DNA of 64,000 nt from Aselliscus stoliczkanus. Taxonomy: Eukaryota; Chordata; Mammalia; Chiroptera; Hipposideridae. The translations under genes were made by a program, and so were the position numbers. Position 1 is the stretch's first letter; each line of letters opens with the position of its first letter. Positions 22,791 to 34,945 of the stretch are shown piece by piece. The stretch is from the NCBI GenBank assembly GCA_033961575.1, contig CM066737.1:96252709-96316708 (forward strand), in the 5' to 3' direction. The notes below the pieces were generated by a model. That model searched no databases. It was not told the origin of the DNA and saw nothing but the letters and a program-made list of their open reading frames with translations.

Positions 22791-24417
22791 AAAAAATATT
22801 ATCATCATTTATCTTATTGCTAATATATATTCATTGTAGAAATTTATAAGATATATTGTAGTACAAAATGAAATTAAAACATAACAGAATTCTACACTTA
22901 GCGAACTATTGTTAATATGAGTATATAGATTTATATATTATGAGTGTATTGAGGGGAGAGGGCTGTGTTTTTCTAGCCCACTCAACATTACTCCATAATA
23001 TGAGCACTTCCCAAAGCCATTCTGATTAGAGCCCCAAATTCTGGGCCTCATTTGTGGTTCCCTAGACCTGATTTTTTGGAGCAAAGTATTAGCACACATC
23101 TTTTAGTAATTTATGTTCCCACAGAGCTTGAGGGGGCATGTTCAATGTCAAATTATATAGAGCAATTAAAAGTTGCATTTTTCCAAACAATTTGGCTCAG
23201 TTCAATGATATTTTCTAGGAATATGCTGCATGGATTATACATAGCCATTTCTATGTTTATCCTAGATTTAAAAAAAATCAAGAGTAAAAATACTCTAAAA
23301 TTTGCTTTTTGTAGGGCTCTACGTCCAAAGGTCAGCAATATTCCTGGATGGGGTAGTAGGAGTTATCTGTAAAGAATAGTTACATTTTTTGATAAGGGAC
23401 TGATATCTTTTTCTTGGAGACACCCCACAGATTAGGCAGCCAGAAACCAAGTTCAATGCTCCAAAATGTCAAAGCCTCAGTTGATAAATTATTTCAGAGT
23501 CATGGTGTGAATTGCAAAGTAGGCTTTTTCCCTGGAATTTTGACTAGAACTCACATCTGAGTACAAAAAGCACCAAGTCCACTGTGTTTTAAGTTCAGAG
23601 AATTACCAATCTGTAGGAACAGTCATTTGCCTCTAGAGTCTGCCCACTGAGACACACCATTTCAATGCCCCACAGCTATTATATTTGCTGGCTTCCCCCT
23701 CCATCAGGTAAAATGTAGCTCTAGGATATGAGGCCATCTTTGGGGAGAGATTAGAGATTCATGGAGTGGTAACCATCTCTTCCCCCTCCCCTCCCTATGG
23801 GGCATTCAACTTGTCTACTCCTTCTACAAGATTGAGGGTGACAGAACTGCTACAATCTCTCCACCTCAAACCTGAAAGTAAAATGATCTCCTGAACCAAG
23901 ATTGCTGGGCCAGCAGCCAGCAGAGTACCTGATACTCTGGTATGATGATTCTGGGGCACAGGGTAATGGCCAGGATAAGAAATCATAACTGAGAGGCAGA
24001 GTGCCAGGTGCAGCCAGAATTTCTACCCTTTGGCATGACAAGAGTGTGGGACTTTCTTGTGCTTGAGTGGACACCACAGAAGGTGGCAGGAATGTAAACT
24101 CTGTTGTTTGTATCCCCCAAGAGGGCTTCCAGCTCAGTGAAGGAAGGTTTCCTAGCAGCATGTCACCATAGGGAGGGTGCTGAGGAGGGGTGACAAAGAG
24201 GCCAAATTCAGCTGTGTCTTCTACTTTAGGGAACTGTTCACTGAATCCTCTGAAGAAACCATGTGCTTGCTCCCTTCAGAGGGCTAGTATTTTTCATTCC
24301 TGCCTCAGAGAGGGAGCCCAAGGCAATCTGGATTATAGAGGACAACAGTGACACCAATAGAAGATGTATGCTTACCTCACCACCACCACATAAGATAACT
24401 GTAAATTATAATCAACA
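22791..24417. other. Unassigned
   Basis: No nameable element. There are AT-rich pieces near 22800-22950 and nothing convincing as coding. Confidence 0.4.
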
Positions 24418-24502
24418 GGTGGTGGTTAAGCACTGGCTTGGAAAACCAGCGGCCCTGGTTCGGGTTCCACATATGAGGGCCAGTGAAATTGCCCTCAAAA
24501 AA
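24418..24502 (+). mobile_element. Short SINE, 5'-truncated
   Basis: It begins inside the head at GGTGGTTAAGCAC and ends TGCCCTCAAAAAAAAA. A 15-bp target duplication (aaatt-a/c-taatcaaca) ends at 24417 and 24517. The first ~17 bases of the head, including GGCCGGCC, are missing. Confidence 0.92.
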
Positions 24503-24919
24503 AAATTCTAATCAACAATTCAGAGGGAAGGCATGAAAAAATTTCCTTCTCTTCTCCCTCCACTTTAACATTGAGAGAACAGGGCAGTGTGTGAGAGAGC
24601 AGTACCCCTCACTTTGGTCTGACCCCCATTCCAAGTCTCTGAAGCCACTAGTCAGCCTGGATGGGAGGAAGACTTTGAATCATGGATGAAATTCGAATTT
24701 TAAAGTAGGGAAGACTGTCTTCACATTAAATTAATATTAAGTATTAAATTAAAAATGTAAAATTGTATTAAAATATAGCAATATACTATATATAAAATAT
24801 AAAGAATATAATGAAATACCACAGCGATTCACTTTCTGACTTGCAACATTCATCCAGCATTTTATCAAATGTCTAACATGTTAGGTATTGAGCAAAAATG
24901 TCAGGGTTCAAAAATGAGT

Positions 24920-25330
24920 AAAACAGGTAGATGCAGACCACTTATAGCAGATATTGCTGACTGTATCAAATTCTTTTTCCTATTCTTTAGAGCACACCGC
25001 TTGATTACATTTCCCAACTTCCCTTGCAGTCAAGTGTGGTCATGTGGTTAGTTCTCACCAATGGAATGGGAGTAGAAGGTACTTGTTACTCTTTCCCCTC
25101 AACCAGCAGCTCCACAATGTTGTTTTTTCCTATCATCTGAATGCAGATAATTACAAGGCCCTGGGGATGCCAGTCTGAATCCCTGAATTGCCATATGGGG
25201 CAGGAGCCACCCACATGACCAGGAAACACACTTTAGACTATTATGTGAGCAAGAAATAAACTTCTATTGTATTTTACTTAATTATATATTTTGGGGACTA
25301 TGTATTATAGCATTTTATCCTCCCCTAGTT
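24920..25330 (+). mobile_element. Possible old LTR/MaLR-like repeat
   Basis: 'acatttcccaacttcccttgcagtcaagtgtggtcatgtgg', 'ctcaccaatggaatggga' and 'gcaagaaataaacttctattgtattttactt' occur in the order found in ancient mammalian LTR-like repeats. No clear ends. Confidence 0.4.
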
Positions 25331-26670
25331 CAAATACAACTGCAATAGGAATTTTCTGTTCACTAAGCAGAATTTTGGTTCTTTTCTGATTTGTAGATAT
25401 CACTTGTTTTGATTCCCCTTTTTTCTTTTCTGCCTTTCTTTTTGTGGCTGGGAATAAAGTTAATGTGGGATTCTGTGGCACAGATGTTATAAAAGAAACT
25501 AACTGTATTTAAGTGAAATTATTAGTATCAGGTTCTGAAAAGATCATAAATCCTTTTTTTTTTTTTCTGTAGCCAAACTCTCAAGGCAAGATAGCAGTTA
25601 TCTCCATCTTTAGGAACAGAGGCTACTGCCTAATCATGGGTCCTGGGTTTGTGGGCCTGCAGCTCTCCTTACTTTTTCCTTTTGTTTTGAGAAAGTCCCA
25701 GAAGTGTAATGCTTACCCGTCTCAGGAGAGAAAAACCTTGTGGAATTAAAGTGGGAGAAAAGGGAGAGAAATTTACTTTCCCCAAAAGGGAAGTCTCTAG
25801 CAATGGAGAGATAAACCTAAGGAACTTGAAGGGAGTTCATCTATGTTTAAAAGATTTCACCCTGGCCTCCCTGATAATAAAAGGAATGTAAACAAGGTAG
25901 ATGAGAATTGATAAGTTGGAGAATTGATAATTTTTTTAAGATACGAGCTATAAAATTGAATCAATAATACTGATGTATGTATGTATACATATACCTATAT
26001 GTAAAGTTCATGCATTTCTTTTATTATTGGTTGACCTATTATTTTAATATTCACTCTGGATGATATTTAGCATGAGTTTGCATAGAATTTTTCAAGAACT
26101 CAAAAATGCCTGCTGGGAAATTTGTACTATGCTGAAATGTATTTCATGAGAGAAGTTCTCAGGAGGAAATTGCAAAAAAATTAAAATAACCAAAGTCTTT
26201 AAGAGAAAGGAAATGTTATCAAGAGAGATACCGCAAAATCTTTCCCTCTTGACTCCCTAGTTCCGAATGGCATTTTCCTTTACTTTACTACTCTGTTGGT
26301 GATTTATTTGAGGCCGAGGGCAGATGCCTGGATGATTTGTGAGGCCTACCTAATGCCATGGTGATAGGGATCAATGGTTTGCTCTAAGAAGTAGTAAAAT
26401 GCATCATCTCTATTGAACAAACGATATTTCTAAAAATATTTTGCTAAGCATAGGAGTAAAACTTGAGATTTACTGCCAGGAAAGAAACATTAGAAAGTTA
26501 ATCAATCTGCCTGATGACCAGATTGGCATTTCTCTCAATCAAACTTTATCTGTCATCCCCATTGAAAGGAAACAGGTGCCTCAAAAGGATGTTCATTTCT
26601 AAACAGTCTTCTTTGGAGGAGAAAGAATCCTGCTTGATATAGTGCATTTTGCTGTATCCTTTTGTTTGTT
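25331..26670. other. Unassigned AT-rich
   Basis: Nothing nameable; small A and T runs only. Confidence 0.4.
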
Positions 26671-26791
26671 TATTTTTTTAATTAAAGTTTATTGGGATGA
26701 CAATGGTTTGTAAAGTTACATAGGTTTCAGGTGTACAATGCTGTAATACATCACCTATATATCACAGTGTGTGTTCACCACCCAGAGTCAG
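26671..26791 (-). mobile_element. Truncated bat L1 3' end
   Basis: 'agtttattgggatgacaatggtttgtaaagttacataggtttca' to 'ttcaccacccagagtcagc' is the reverse complement of the last ~120 bp of an L1. 'gctgta...ccttttg' on both sides may be a decayed target duplication. Confidence 0.85.
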
Positions 26792-26858
26792 CTGTAGCAT
26801 TCCTTTTCAATATGAAGTTGAGGACAAGAAATTACTAAGACCAAAATGAACACAGACC

Positions 26859-26967
26859 TGGGCCGGCTGAGTGGCATGGTGGTTAAACACTGGTTTGGGA
26901 AGCCAGTGGCCCTGGTTCGGGTCCCACATATGAGTGCCAGTGACACTCACTGCCCTCAAAAAAAAAG
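26859..26967 (+). mobile_element. Short head-only SINE
   Basis: Sixteen-base target duplications aaaatg-a/g-acacagacc-type (26843-26858 and 26968-26983). It has a full head from GGGCCGGC and the end ACTCACTGCCCTCAAAA, with a small duplication (cactcactgc) before the A tail. Confidence 0.95.
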
Positions 26968-26983
26968 AAAATGAGCACAGACC

Positions 26984-28039
26984 AATCTTATATATAATTA
27001 TGTACCAAAAGCTGAGTGGCTAAAAGAAGTGCTTTATGTTTAATTATTTATTTATTTTTTTACTTTCCTCTACTTAACAAAATGAATTATATGCTCCATG
27101 AAAAAATCTTGGAAAACCCAAATGAACACAAGTGAGATAGTACTCATACCACCCAAAGATAACCTCATCTGTATCATTTAATATTTTTTTCTATAGTTCT
27201 GCTTTATTTAAAACATTTTCAGGCCACGGATTTCAAACCAGAGGCTAGAAACGTGAAAACTTGATTCTACTGGAGAAGAGAATGGGGCGTATTGAAAATG
27301 ATAAAAGAAACAAAAGATTCAAAAAAGGAAACTGGAAATGTGGTGAGTGAACTTAAAAAGTATATTGCAAGTTAAATTTTTTTAGAGCTAATTGATACGT
27401 TTGTTCTTCTGGCAAAATACATCCACAATTTATGAACAAAATATATTATAATGCATATCAACTATTGTATATAATTAGTGAGTATAACTGTGTTAATCCA
27501 GGAAATATTAGGAAGTTGGTAAATTACAGTTTTACAAATGCCACATGAAACACAGAAAGAAACAGATTATTTAGAGTATTACCAAGTATTATAAGTTGAT
27601 AATGGATGTGAACGCTTTTTGTCAATTTTAATGTGCACTGCAGATGCCATTATTATTACTGTTAATTACTATTATTTGCACTAAATACATGGAGAGAGAG
27701 TCAATGTAGGAGAAACCAAATTACACAGAAAAGTGTCTCCTGATTTTTAGGAAGATCTAATGGCCTGAATAGATAGCGTTAACAAGAAATATTTGAAGGG
27801 CGGTCATATAGAAGAGTGATTCAGTTTGATCTTATGAATCCTAAGGAGGTCAGGATAAAGACTTTTGACAGTTTACTTAATTTAAAATGTCACTTTAGAA
27901 AAATAAATACTAATATTAAATTAAATTAAAACTAAATAGCATCCTAACTTCATGAGAAAATTTCTCTTAAATTTCTGAATAAGTCCAGCAATTTTATTTC
28001 ACTTTGGATGTTCCTCTATTAAAGCCTGGGGAAGGGCTT
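26984..28039. other. Unassigned AT-rich
   Basis: No gene or nameable repeat. Confidence 0.4.
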
Positions 28040-28159
28040 GGGCCGGCCGAGTGGCGCGGTGGTTAAGTACTGGCTTGGGAAGCCAGCGGCCCCAGTTCGG
28101 GTTCCACATATGAGGGCCAGTGACACTGCCCTCAAAAAAATAAAATAAAATAAAATAAA
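28040..28159 (+). mobile_element. Short head-only SINE with (AAAAT)n tail
   Basis: Target duplication aaagcctgggGAagggctt at 28021-28039. The right copy (28160-28176) lacks the GA, a two-base slip. The A tail has become taaaataaaataaaa. Confidence 0.95.
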
Positions 28160-28176
28160 AAAGCCTGGGAGGGCTT

Positions 28177-29269
28177 TGTGACCATATTGAGTTGTTTCCC
28201 TTTTTGGAAAACATTTTGGTCTCTTCATGTTGAGCATTTTCCCCAACTCAGCCTGTTAAAATATTTCTTTCATGTTTTAGTTAAAAACATTTCCAGCACT
28301 TTAAAAGCAAATACAGTATGTTTATGTCATCTAAGAAGCCGCTAGTTCTTTGCTCGTCACTCACTGAAGATAAAACTACATAATTTGTAACATCCCAAAA
28401 TGGCTGAGATTGCAGAAAGTTGAATTACCTTCTCTTTGAAAATTTAACATTATTATTATCAAAGGATCTTTATTTTATTCCTCTGTATAAATCAGGGTAG
28501 GATAAATGTCATAACAAACCATTCAAAAAATCTCAGTGGCTTAGTACAATGAGAGTTTACTTCTCACTTGTGTCACATTCCAACTAAAGTAGGGGGTGTA
28601 GCTGACTCGACTCCACTCCATCATTCAGTGATCTAGTCTCCTTGTAGCATATGGTGTCAATCACTTCCATCCACATTTCACTGGCCAGAACTCGGTGACA
28701 TGGCCCCTCCTAAACTATAATCCAGCTATAAGCCCAGAAGGAAAAGAAACGATGTTTTGTGAATGCATAGAAGTTTCTGTCACCTCAAAAATTGGAATAA
28801 TATGCAATAAAATGTCTAAAATCTTCTAGCCTATTTCTTAAAATAGGAAGTCACCATTAAAATCCGAAGAATGGCTATGTGGTAAGCATTTGGGGTATGA
28901 GGTGTCCCCAGTATATACCTGTGCATCTCAATCTGGTTTTAGGGAGACTCTTTCAGCTGCTGGGCTGTGGGGGCCTTGACTCATGATTATATATCATCAC
29001 ATGGCATGACATGGGGCTGTGATTTCTGACCTAGGGTCCCCTACCCCTAAAACATTTCAAAACAGATCATAAACTCATTTGTAAAAAACTCACTTTCTAA
29101 TTAGCCAATGAACCAGGTCTGAGGAAATTATATTACGCCCAAGAGCACCATGCTGTTCTTGGCTAATGATACAATTCTAAGAATTGAGTTGTACTTCTTG
29201 GAGCCTGTTTAAGAGGGCTTATAGCAAACTGAGGCATGTTCAGAGAAGAGTGACTAGGTGAGTAAGGGT
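28177..29269. other. Unassigned, with one old dispersed-repeat look-alike
   Basis: 28480-28770 ('caaaaaatctcagtggcttagtacaatgagagtttacttctcac') resembles an ancient mammalian repeat also echoed at 32240-32310, but I cannot name it. Confidence 0.35.
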
Positions 29270-30130
29270 ATTTCTATAGTATTGAAGGCCTAGCACATGC
29301 CATTCACTGTGCTGGAAATACAGGGAGAACAAAAGAAGCAGTGTTTCTGCCTTCATGGACTTAGTAATGATAATAATGAACAAGGAAATAAACGTCTGAG
29401 CATGATGGATTTAACTAGGTATAAATGCCTGAAGAAAATTGAGTGATGTGCTAGGGAGTGTCCAGTGGGGATGGGACATCATTAGATGGGGTACATCAGG
29501 AAAGGTTTTTCTGAGGTGGTGGTATATTTTAGTGGAGGTCTGAATGATAAGAAGGATCCAGCAATGGGGGCAAGAACATTCCAGATAAAAGCCCTAAGAT
29601 GGGAAGGACTTTGGTGGGTTCAAGTAATAAAAAGGCCAATGTGGCTGGGGTGCCTGAGCAAAGAAGAAGGGTGGCAAAGAGTAGTCAAAGAGATAAGGAG
29701 TGGCCATATCACGGGGTTTGGATTTTACACTCAGTGAGGTGAGAAGCCACGAGAGTTTTAAGTAGGAAAGTGACATGGCTGGTTTTATATTCTTAAAATG
29801 GCATTCTGGCTGCTATGTGGTCAATGGAATATCAGGATGCGAGCGTGGAACCAGAGAGGCCAGTTATGGGCTGCTGACCACCAGGTGAAGGATGATGGAG
29901 CTTGTAGAAACTGGTAGCAGTTAGAAGCCAAAAGAAATGGATGGTTCTGTTTTGGAGATTGAATGTGCCAGGAGGGTGCTGTTAGAGAAAGACGAACCCA
30001 GAGTACTCCTAGGTTTTTGGCTTGAACTACTGGGTAGAAATCTTCTGAAATACCGAGGTAGATTCAAGTGTTGGATGGGGCTTGATCCAGATGCAGTTTA
30101 CGGTTCCTTAAAACATAAGGGCCAGTGATT
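29270..30130 (-). mobile_element. Long L2 LINE fragment
   Basis: The plus strand runs 'cactgtgctggaaatacagg', 'gcaagaacattccagataaa', 'aaggccaatgtggctgggg', 'ttttaagtaggaaagtgacatggctggttttat' and 'cattctggctgctatgtgg'. This is the reverse complement of L2 from its 3' end deep into ORF2. It is the longest L2 copy here. Confidence 0.75.
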
Positions 30131-30339
30131 TGATGAAAGGCAAAACAGGAGCTGTGTGGGGCACTGACCCAAGTGGTGGGGGCCTGGTGATCTTGCTCCT
30201 GGAGGTGCTGTCCCATGGAGTTTTAACCACAGGCTTCTACAGGTACCAAGGGATCTGCAGCTGCGGTTCTGATCTGTGGCAGGCTGAGCTAACTGCTGCG
30301 TAAAATAGAAAGATGCCATTTTGTAGACTGGAACACTCC

Positions 30340-30830
30340 TTTCACCTTACCCTCCTTCTTACCTGAGCCACATGGCTAATTGCCATTCTTTTTCCTTAGC
30401 TAAAAAAAGAAAAGTGCTAATCTTATTATGGGCAGTCACATTCTGGCTAAAATACATTCCCAGTTTCTCTTATAGCTAGGGGTGGCGAATGAGATGTAGG
30501 CAAATCATGTTCGGTCAGACCAATGAGAAGACTGTAAGAGGGAGAGTTCTGCTTGGAACACAAGTGTGATGGCTGGAGATAAAGTGACTGTGATGGCCTG
30601 AAGAAAGCTTGGCCTGATGGAAGCCAGGAACTCAGGAACTCAGGAACTCAGGAGGGTGGAGTAGAAAGGTAAAAAGAGCCCCAGTCCCTGATGACAACAT
30701 GGAAGTGTCCTGGATCTCTGAACTGCCTATGCCCACATTTCTTTTATGCAAATGGAAGAAACTTCTATCTTGTTTAAACCACTTATAGTTTAATTTATTA
30801 ACAGCTAAATAGAATTCCTAATTGATACGC
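30340..30830 (+). mobile_element. Possible old LTR-like repeat
   Basis: 'cccagtttctcttatagctaggg', 'agaccaatgaga', 'gatggctggag...tggaagccagg' and 'cttctatcttgtttaaaccactta' are in the usual order of a common ancient LTR-like repeat. Ends not defined. Confidence 0.42.
30625..30653. repeat. 8-bp tandem repeat (caggaact x3.6)
   Basis: Perfect short tandem array. Confidence 0.95.
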
Positions 30831-30959
30831 TTCTCCTCCCCGGTTGAAACCCTAACTTCTGTGAGCTGCTCTGTGACAGTGTCCTTGGGCCAATAAATTT
30901 GGTAAATGCTGCATGCTGTATCTTCCCTTAGGTCTTCCTGAATGACACCATTTAAAAAT

Positions 30960-31180
30960 GCACTTCCCAGCTTACACTCCTCAACCTCACTTCCTGCTTC
31001 ATTTTTCTCTACATCACTTATTATTATCTAACCTACTGTATGATTTATGTATTTTATTTATTGCCTGTTTCTCTCACTTCTCCCCACAATTTAAAGTAAG
31101 CTCTATGAGGATTTTGTCTGTTTCATTTACTGCTGTATCTTCTGATCTTCCAATTCTTCCAAACCTATTTAGTTTGTAGA
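30960..31180 (+). mobile_element. L2 LINE 3' region
   Basis: 'atttattgcctgtttctctcacttctcc...aaagtaagctctatgaggattttgtctgtttcatttactgctgtatc' matches the L2 3' end in sense. Confidence 0.75.
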
Positions 31181-31249
31181 GAAATGAACAGGGAGACTGA
31201 CAATGACAGAGGCACTTCTGTACCTCTTATAACCTGCATATTCTCATAT

Positions 31250-31263
31250 TCTCTCTCTTTCTC

Positions 31264-31350
<87 letters not shown>
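31250..31350. repeat. Compound (TC)n(CA)n microsatellite
   Basis: About 80 bp of TC followed by 20 bp of CA. The long mirror-type pyrimidine tract could form triplex DNA. Confidence 0.97.
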
Positions 31351-33770
31351 TTACACATGTATATTGCTATAAGTTGTCTTCCATTCTCTTTGGCCCATGT
31401 CTTCCTGAATTAAAACACACCTTAGAAATAAAGGTCAAAAGCTAATTGGCAAGGAGGAGAAAGGAGAAAATTCCTGATATTCCCTTGTCTCTTGTCATGC
31501 TGCAGCCTTTTCTGTGATGTGAACTTGCTGGGAAATGGTCCCTATTTTCCTGCACCAGGCGCTGATGATGACCTTCATGGATTGTCTTGGTAGAGGTCAA
31601 ATGATGCGGGGGGGAAAGGCTCTGTCCATCATTCCCTATCTGAAGGGAGCTAGCAGCAGATGGTGCTGAGATCTTGGGCTGAAATGAATGCAGAAACATG
31701 CAAGAGTCATGCTGTTCATGCCCCTTGCCCACAACGCCATGTTAGTTGGCCCAGATACATTTTCAGTGTTCACACTCACTCTCTGTTACTGTCTTGCTTC
31801 TGCATGGCGTAAATGAAACAACAAGGATGAAGGTTTGCTTGATCATAGAAGGGGGGGCATTTCAGAGATTACAAATGACCCCAATCAGGGTACTCCATCT
31901 CTGGCTCCAGGGAAAGGAAGACATGCTTTCCTGACCTGGGCATGGGGTGTTTGAGGGGTTACAGAGCCCTGGGCGGTCAGGTCACTTCAGAACTTCCCCG
32001 TGTTTTTTAGTGAGGGACGATGGTCCGGAGACAGGGCCTGGATCTAGTCGGGGATGTCAAGGTGGTTCTACAGTTTTTGCACCTCCTCAGGAGAAATCTA
32101 TTAGCCCACTCGTGCCAGTCTCATGCTTTCCTAGAACTCAATTTCTGCAGTTGTAAAGGGAGATGAAAAGGTCTGAGATCTGCCTGCTCCACAGCAGTTT
32201 GGGGAAATGACTAAAACAAAAAACTCAAATTAACCTCTTTCAATGATATATTGCTGCTTAACACATTGTTCTCAGATATGGTGGCTTCAAACAAAGCAAC
32301 TCATTATTTCTCATGGTTTAATGTGAGTATAAGATGAGATCGTGTGTGCATAGCCCTGAGCACAGTGCCAGGCACCGAGTTGGTACTTAATAACTGTTAT
32401 TCCTTATAATGTGGAGGATGACCTTGCTCATGAGAATGCCCTGAGCCTGTGTAGCATTTTGAAATTGTACTCGTATATTGGAGCAGCACAGAACTCTGGA
32501 ATTGCTTGGCACTAGAGCTGCCCCTAATGTGTGTTTGGCCCCTGACACGTATTTTGTGGGGGACTTCTATCTATGTAAGCAATTAAATGAAAACTCTATT
32601 ACAAAAATTCATGCACAACTATGAAGTAAACATTTTACTAGTGAAGATTTAGGACAGCGCGTAGAGATGCGGTATTTACACATTTGTTTATTGTCAGATC
32701 AATACACTTAAGAGTCTTTGTTGTGTCCAGCCATCATCTCGTCTTGTTCAGGTTTGGGTTCCATCCATCAGTGTTCTTTATCGTCAAACACACCCTTCCT
32801 GGATAATATCACCTTGCCTCCCACTACCTTCATGAGAAAGAGATAGACCCATGATGCCATGGCTCTTTGGAACCTGTTTGTATTGGAACAACACAGATCT
32901 TCCTGTCCTACAGTTCCCTACAACCCTTTACTTAATGCTGGCTATTTCATGCCACATGACACAGCATCAGCCATCATGCTGCCTCAAGTACTGACTTTTA
33001 ATGATTCTCTCAGAGGGTGTTTTTTACTATGCTTTGCTGATGCTGGGAAGTCTTACTGAAAGTATACAGGAAAGTGTGAATGATTAGTCATTTTCTGGTC
33101 ATATTATACTTACCTGTCAAAATTTTATAGTGTAAATGCATAGAGATGCATCTTCCAACCATGTGTTCTCTTGAATTCTTTAGGCCATAATTACTGCATT
33201 CCTATAATGTGAACTCTTCTGATGTTGATCAGCATCCCGGGTGCCAGTGGTGGTGTGGAAAGGGTAAAGGATGCCTTTGCTACCCCTGTAAACCAGAGGT
33301 GGAGCAGGAATGTGTGAGTTGACACACATACCCCCATGTTTAGCTCACTTCTTTCTGCTTTACTTGTAATTTTCTCTGTCCCCTTGAATTAACTTGATGG
33401 CCAGAAAAATGAAGGCTCTGAACCAGTCAGTCGTAGCATTGTCTGGGGGTTACTCAAGTCCATGTGCTGCTTCGTCACCTACCATATAAGTTTATATGTC
33501 CCTGGTAAAGGGGCTTATAAATCTTATCTGTTTTTAAAAAACATATTATTATAGATATTAAGTTATAAAGATATTAGATTTTTTTTACAGCAGGTATTAT
33601 CAAGTTTTAAATTTACCCTTCTTCCATTTGTATTTATATATCTTTGTGGGATCTCTTTCTCTCTCTCTCTCTGTTGCTGTCATAGTTTTAAAAACCAAGT
33701 ATCAACATGAACTGAACTTAGCATAACACTTAGGAACTGCACTAAATTAAACAAATAAAAGAGCATGTTT
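31351..33770. other. Unassigned
   Basis: Apart from a MIR-like scrap at 32335-32405 ('gcacagtgccaggcaccgagttggtactta') I see no nameable element and no convincing exon. Confidence 0.4.
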
Positions 33771-33772
33771 GA

Positions 33773-33885
33773 GGGCCATCCGAGTGGCGCGGTGGTTAAG
33801 TGCTGGCTTGGGAAGCCAGCGGCCCTGGTTCGGGTCCCATATATGAGGGCCAGTGACACTGCCCTCAAAAAAAAAAAAAGAAAGT
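33773..33885 (+). mobile_element. Short head-only SINE
   Basis: Target duplication taaaagagcatgtttga (33756-33772 and 33886-33902), 17 bp and perfect. The first bases of the head have drifted (gggccatccgag). Confidence 0.96.
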
Positions 33886-33955
33886 TAAAAGAGCATGTTT
33901 GATCAAATTGCTCTCAGAAATTTCATGTTTCTAATGAGAGCAAGAGTGACTTTTG

Positions 33956-34056
33956 GGGCTGGCTGAGTGGCGCGGTGGTTAAGCGCTGGCTTGGAAAGCC
34001 AGCGGCCCCGGTTCGGTCCCACATATGAGGGCCAGTGACACTGCCCTCAAAAAAAG
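33956..34056 (+). mobile_element. Short head-only SINE, B-box deletion subtype
   Basis: Target duplication gagtgacttttg (33944-33955 and 34057-34068), perfect. The B-box reads GGTTCGGTCCC, one G short of the others. It lies 70 bp from the previous SINE in the same orientation, but the different target duplications show independent insertion. Confidence 0.96.
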
Positions 34057-34311
34057 GAGTGACTTTTGTACCTTTAAGAAATGAAACAAAATTAAACACA
34101 ATAAAAAATATTGCATTTTCATTTCTAATGTTTTTAGGATTTCGATTTTGGGAGCATGTTTTATAATGTGGTCATATGTTAGTGTAATATAATATGTATG
34201 TGTTTAATAAATAAAGATACATATATTTGGGGGTGTGCAAAAAGTTTTTGTATGGGTAGGATGTTTGACCCAAATAGTTTGGAGACCCCTGGATTAAAGT
34301 ATTGTTTTACA

Positions 34312-34313
<2 letters not shown>

Positions 34314-34343
<30 letters not shown>
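34314..34343. repeat. (TG)n microsatellite
   Basis: Fifteen TG units. Confidence 0.97.
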
Positions 34344-34344
<1 letters not shown>

Positions 34345-34669
34345 TTAGTGGAAGCAACTACTAGCTTTAAGAATAATTGCTTGTTCTCAAGTTGCAATCA
34401 GTAACACTCTTGTGGTTGAAGAGATTGCAAGGTTTTAGCAGATTTACACTTAGATGCTCAAGAGAGAGAAATTTGGAAGCCCTTTCACATCTATGTGAAA
34501 TCTCCAAAAGAGTGGCCACACAGCTTGGGAGAGTAGCTCAAAACTCTTTGTTGCAGAGACCTGGAGTTCACAAGAAGACCTCATTCCTCAGTCCCTGGCT
34601 GCCTTGGATTCATAGCGAATTTGCCAAGAGCACTGTGCCTCTCTTCACACAAAGAGCTGGTCACAGGGT

Positions 34670-34945
34670 GCAAACTGCCAGTTATAAGATGAATAAGTCC
34701 TGGGGATCTAATGTACAGCTTCATGACTACAGTTAGCAATACTGTATTATGAACTTGAAAGTTACTAAGAAAATAGATCTTAAATGTTCTCATTGCAAAA
34801 AAGATATTTATGTGAGGTGATGGAAGTGCTAACTAACCTTATTGCAATCATTTTGCAATATATATGTGTATCAAATTATCATATTGTACACCTTTAACTT
34901 ACATTTGTTATATGGCAGTTATATCGCAGTAAAGCTGGAAAAAAA
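34670..34945 (+). mobile_element. Old L1 3' UTR
   Basis: 'aactgccagttataagatgaataagtcctggggatctaatgtaca', 'aaaatagatcttaaatgttctca' and 'tgtacacctttaact' are the L1MA/MB-type 3' UTR in sense. The same module recurs, less decayed, at 42585-42850. Confidence 0.85.
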
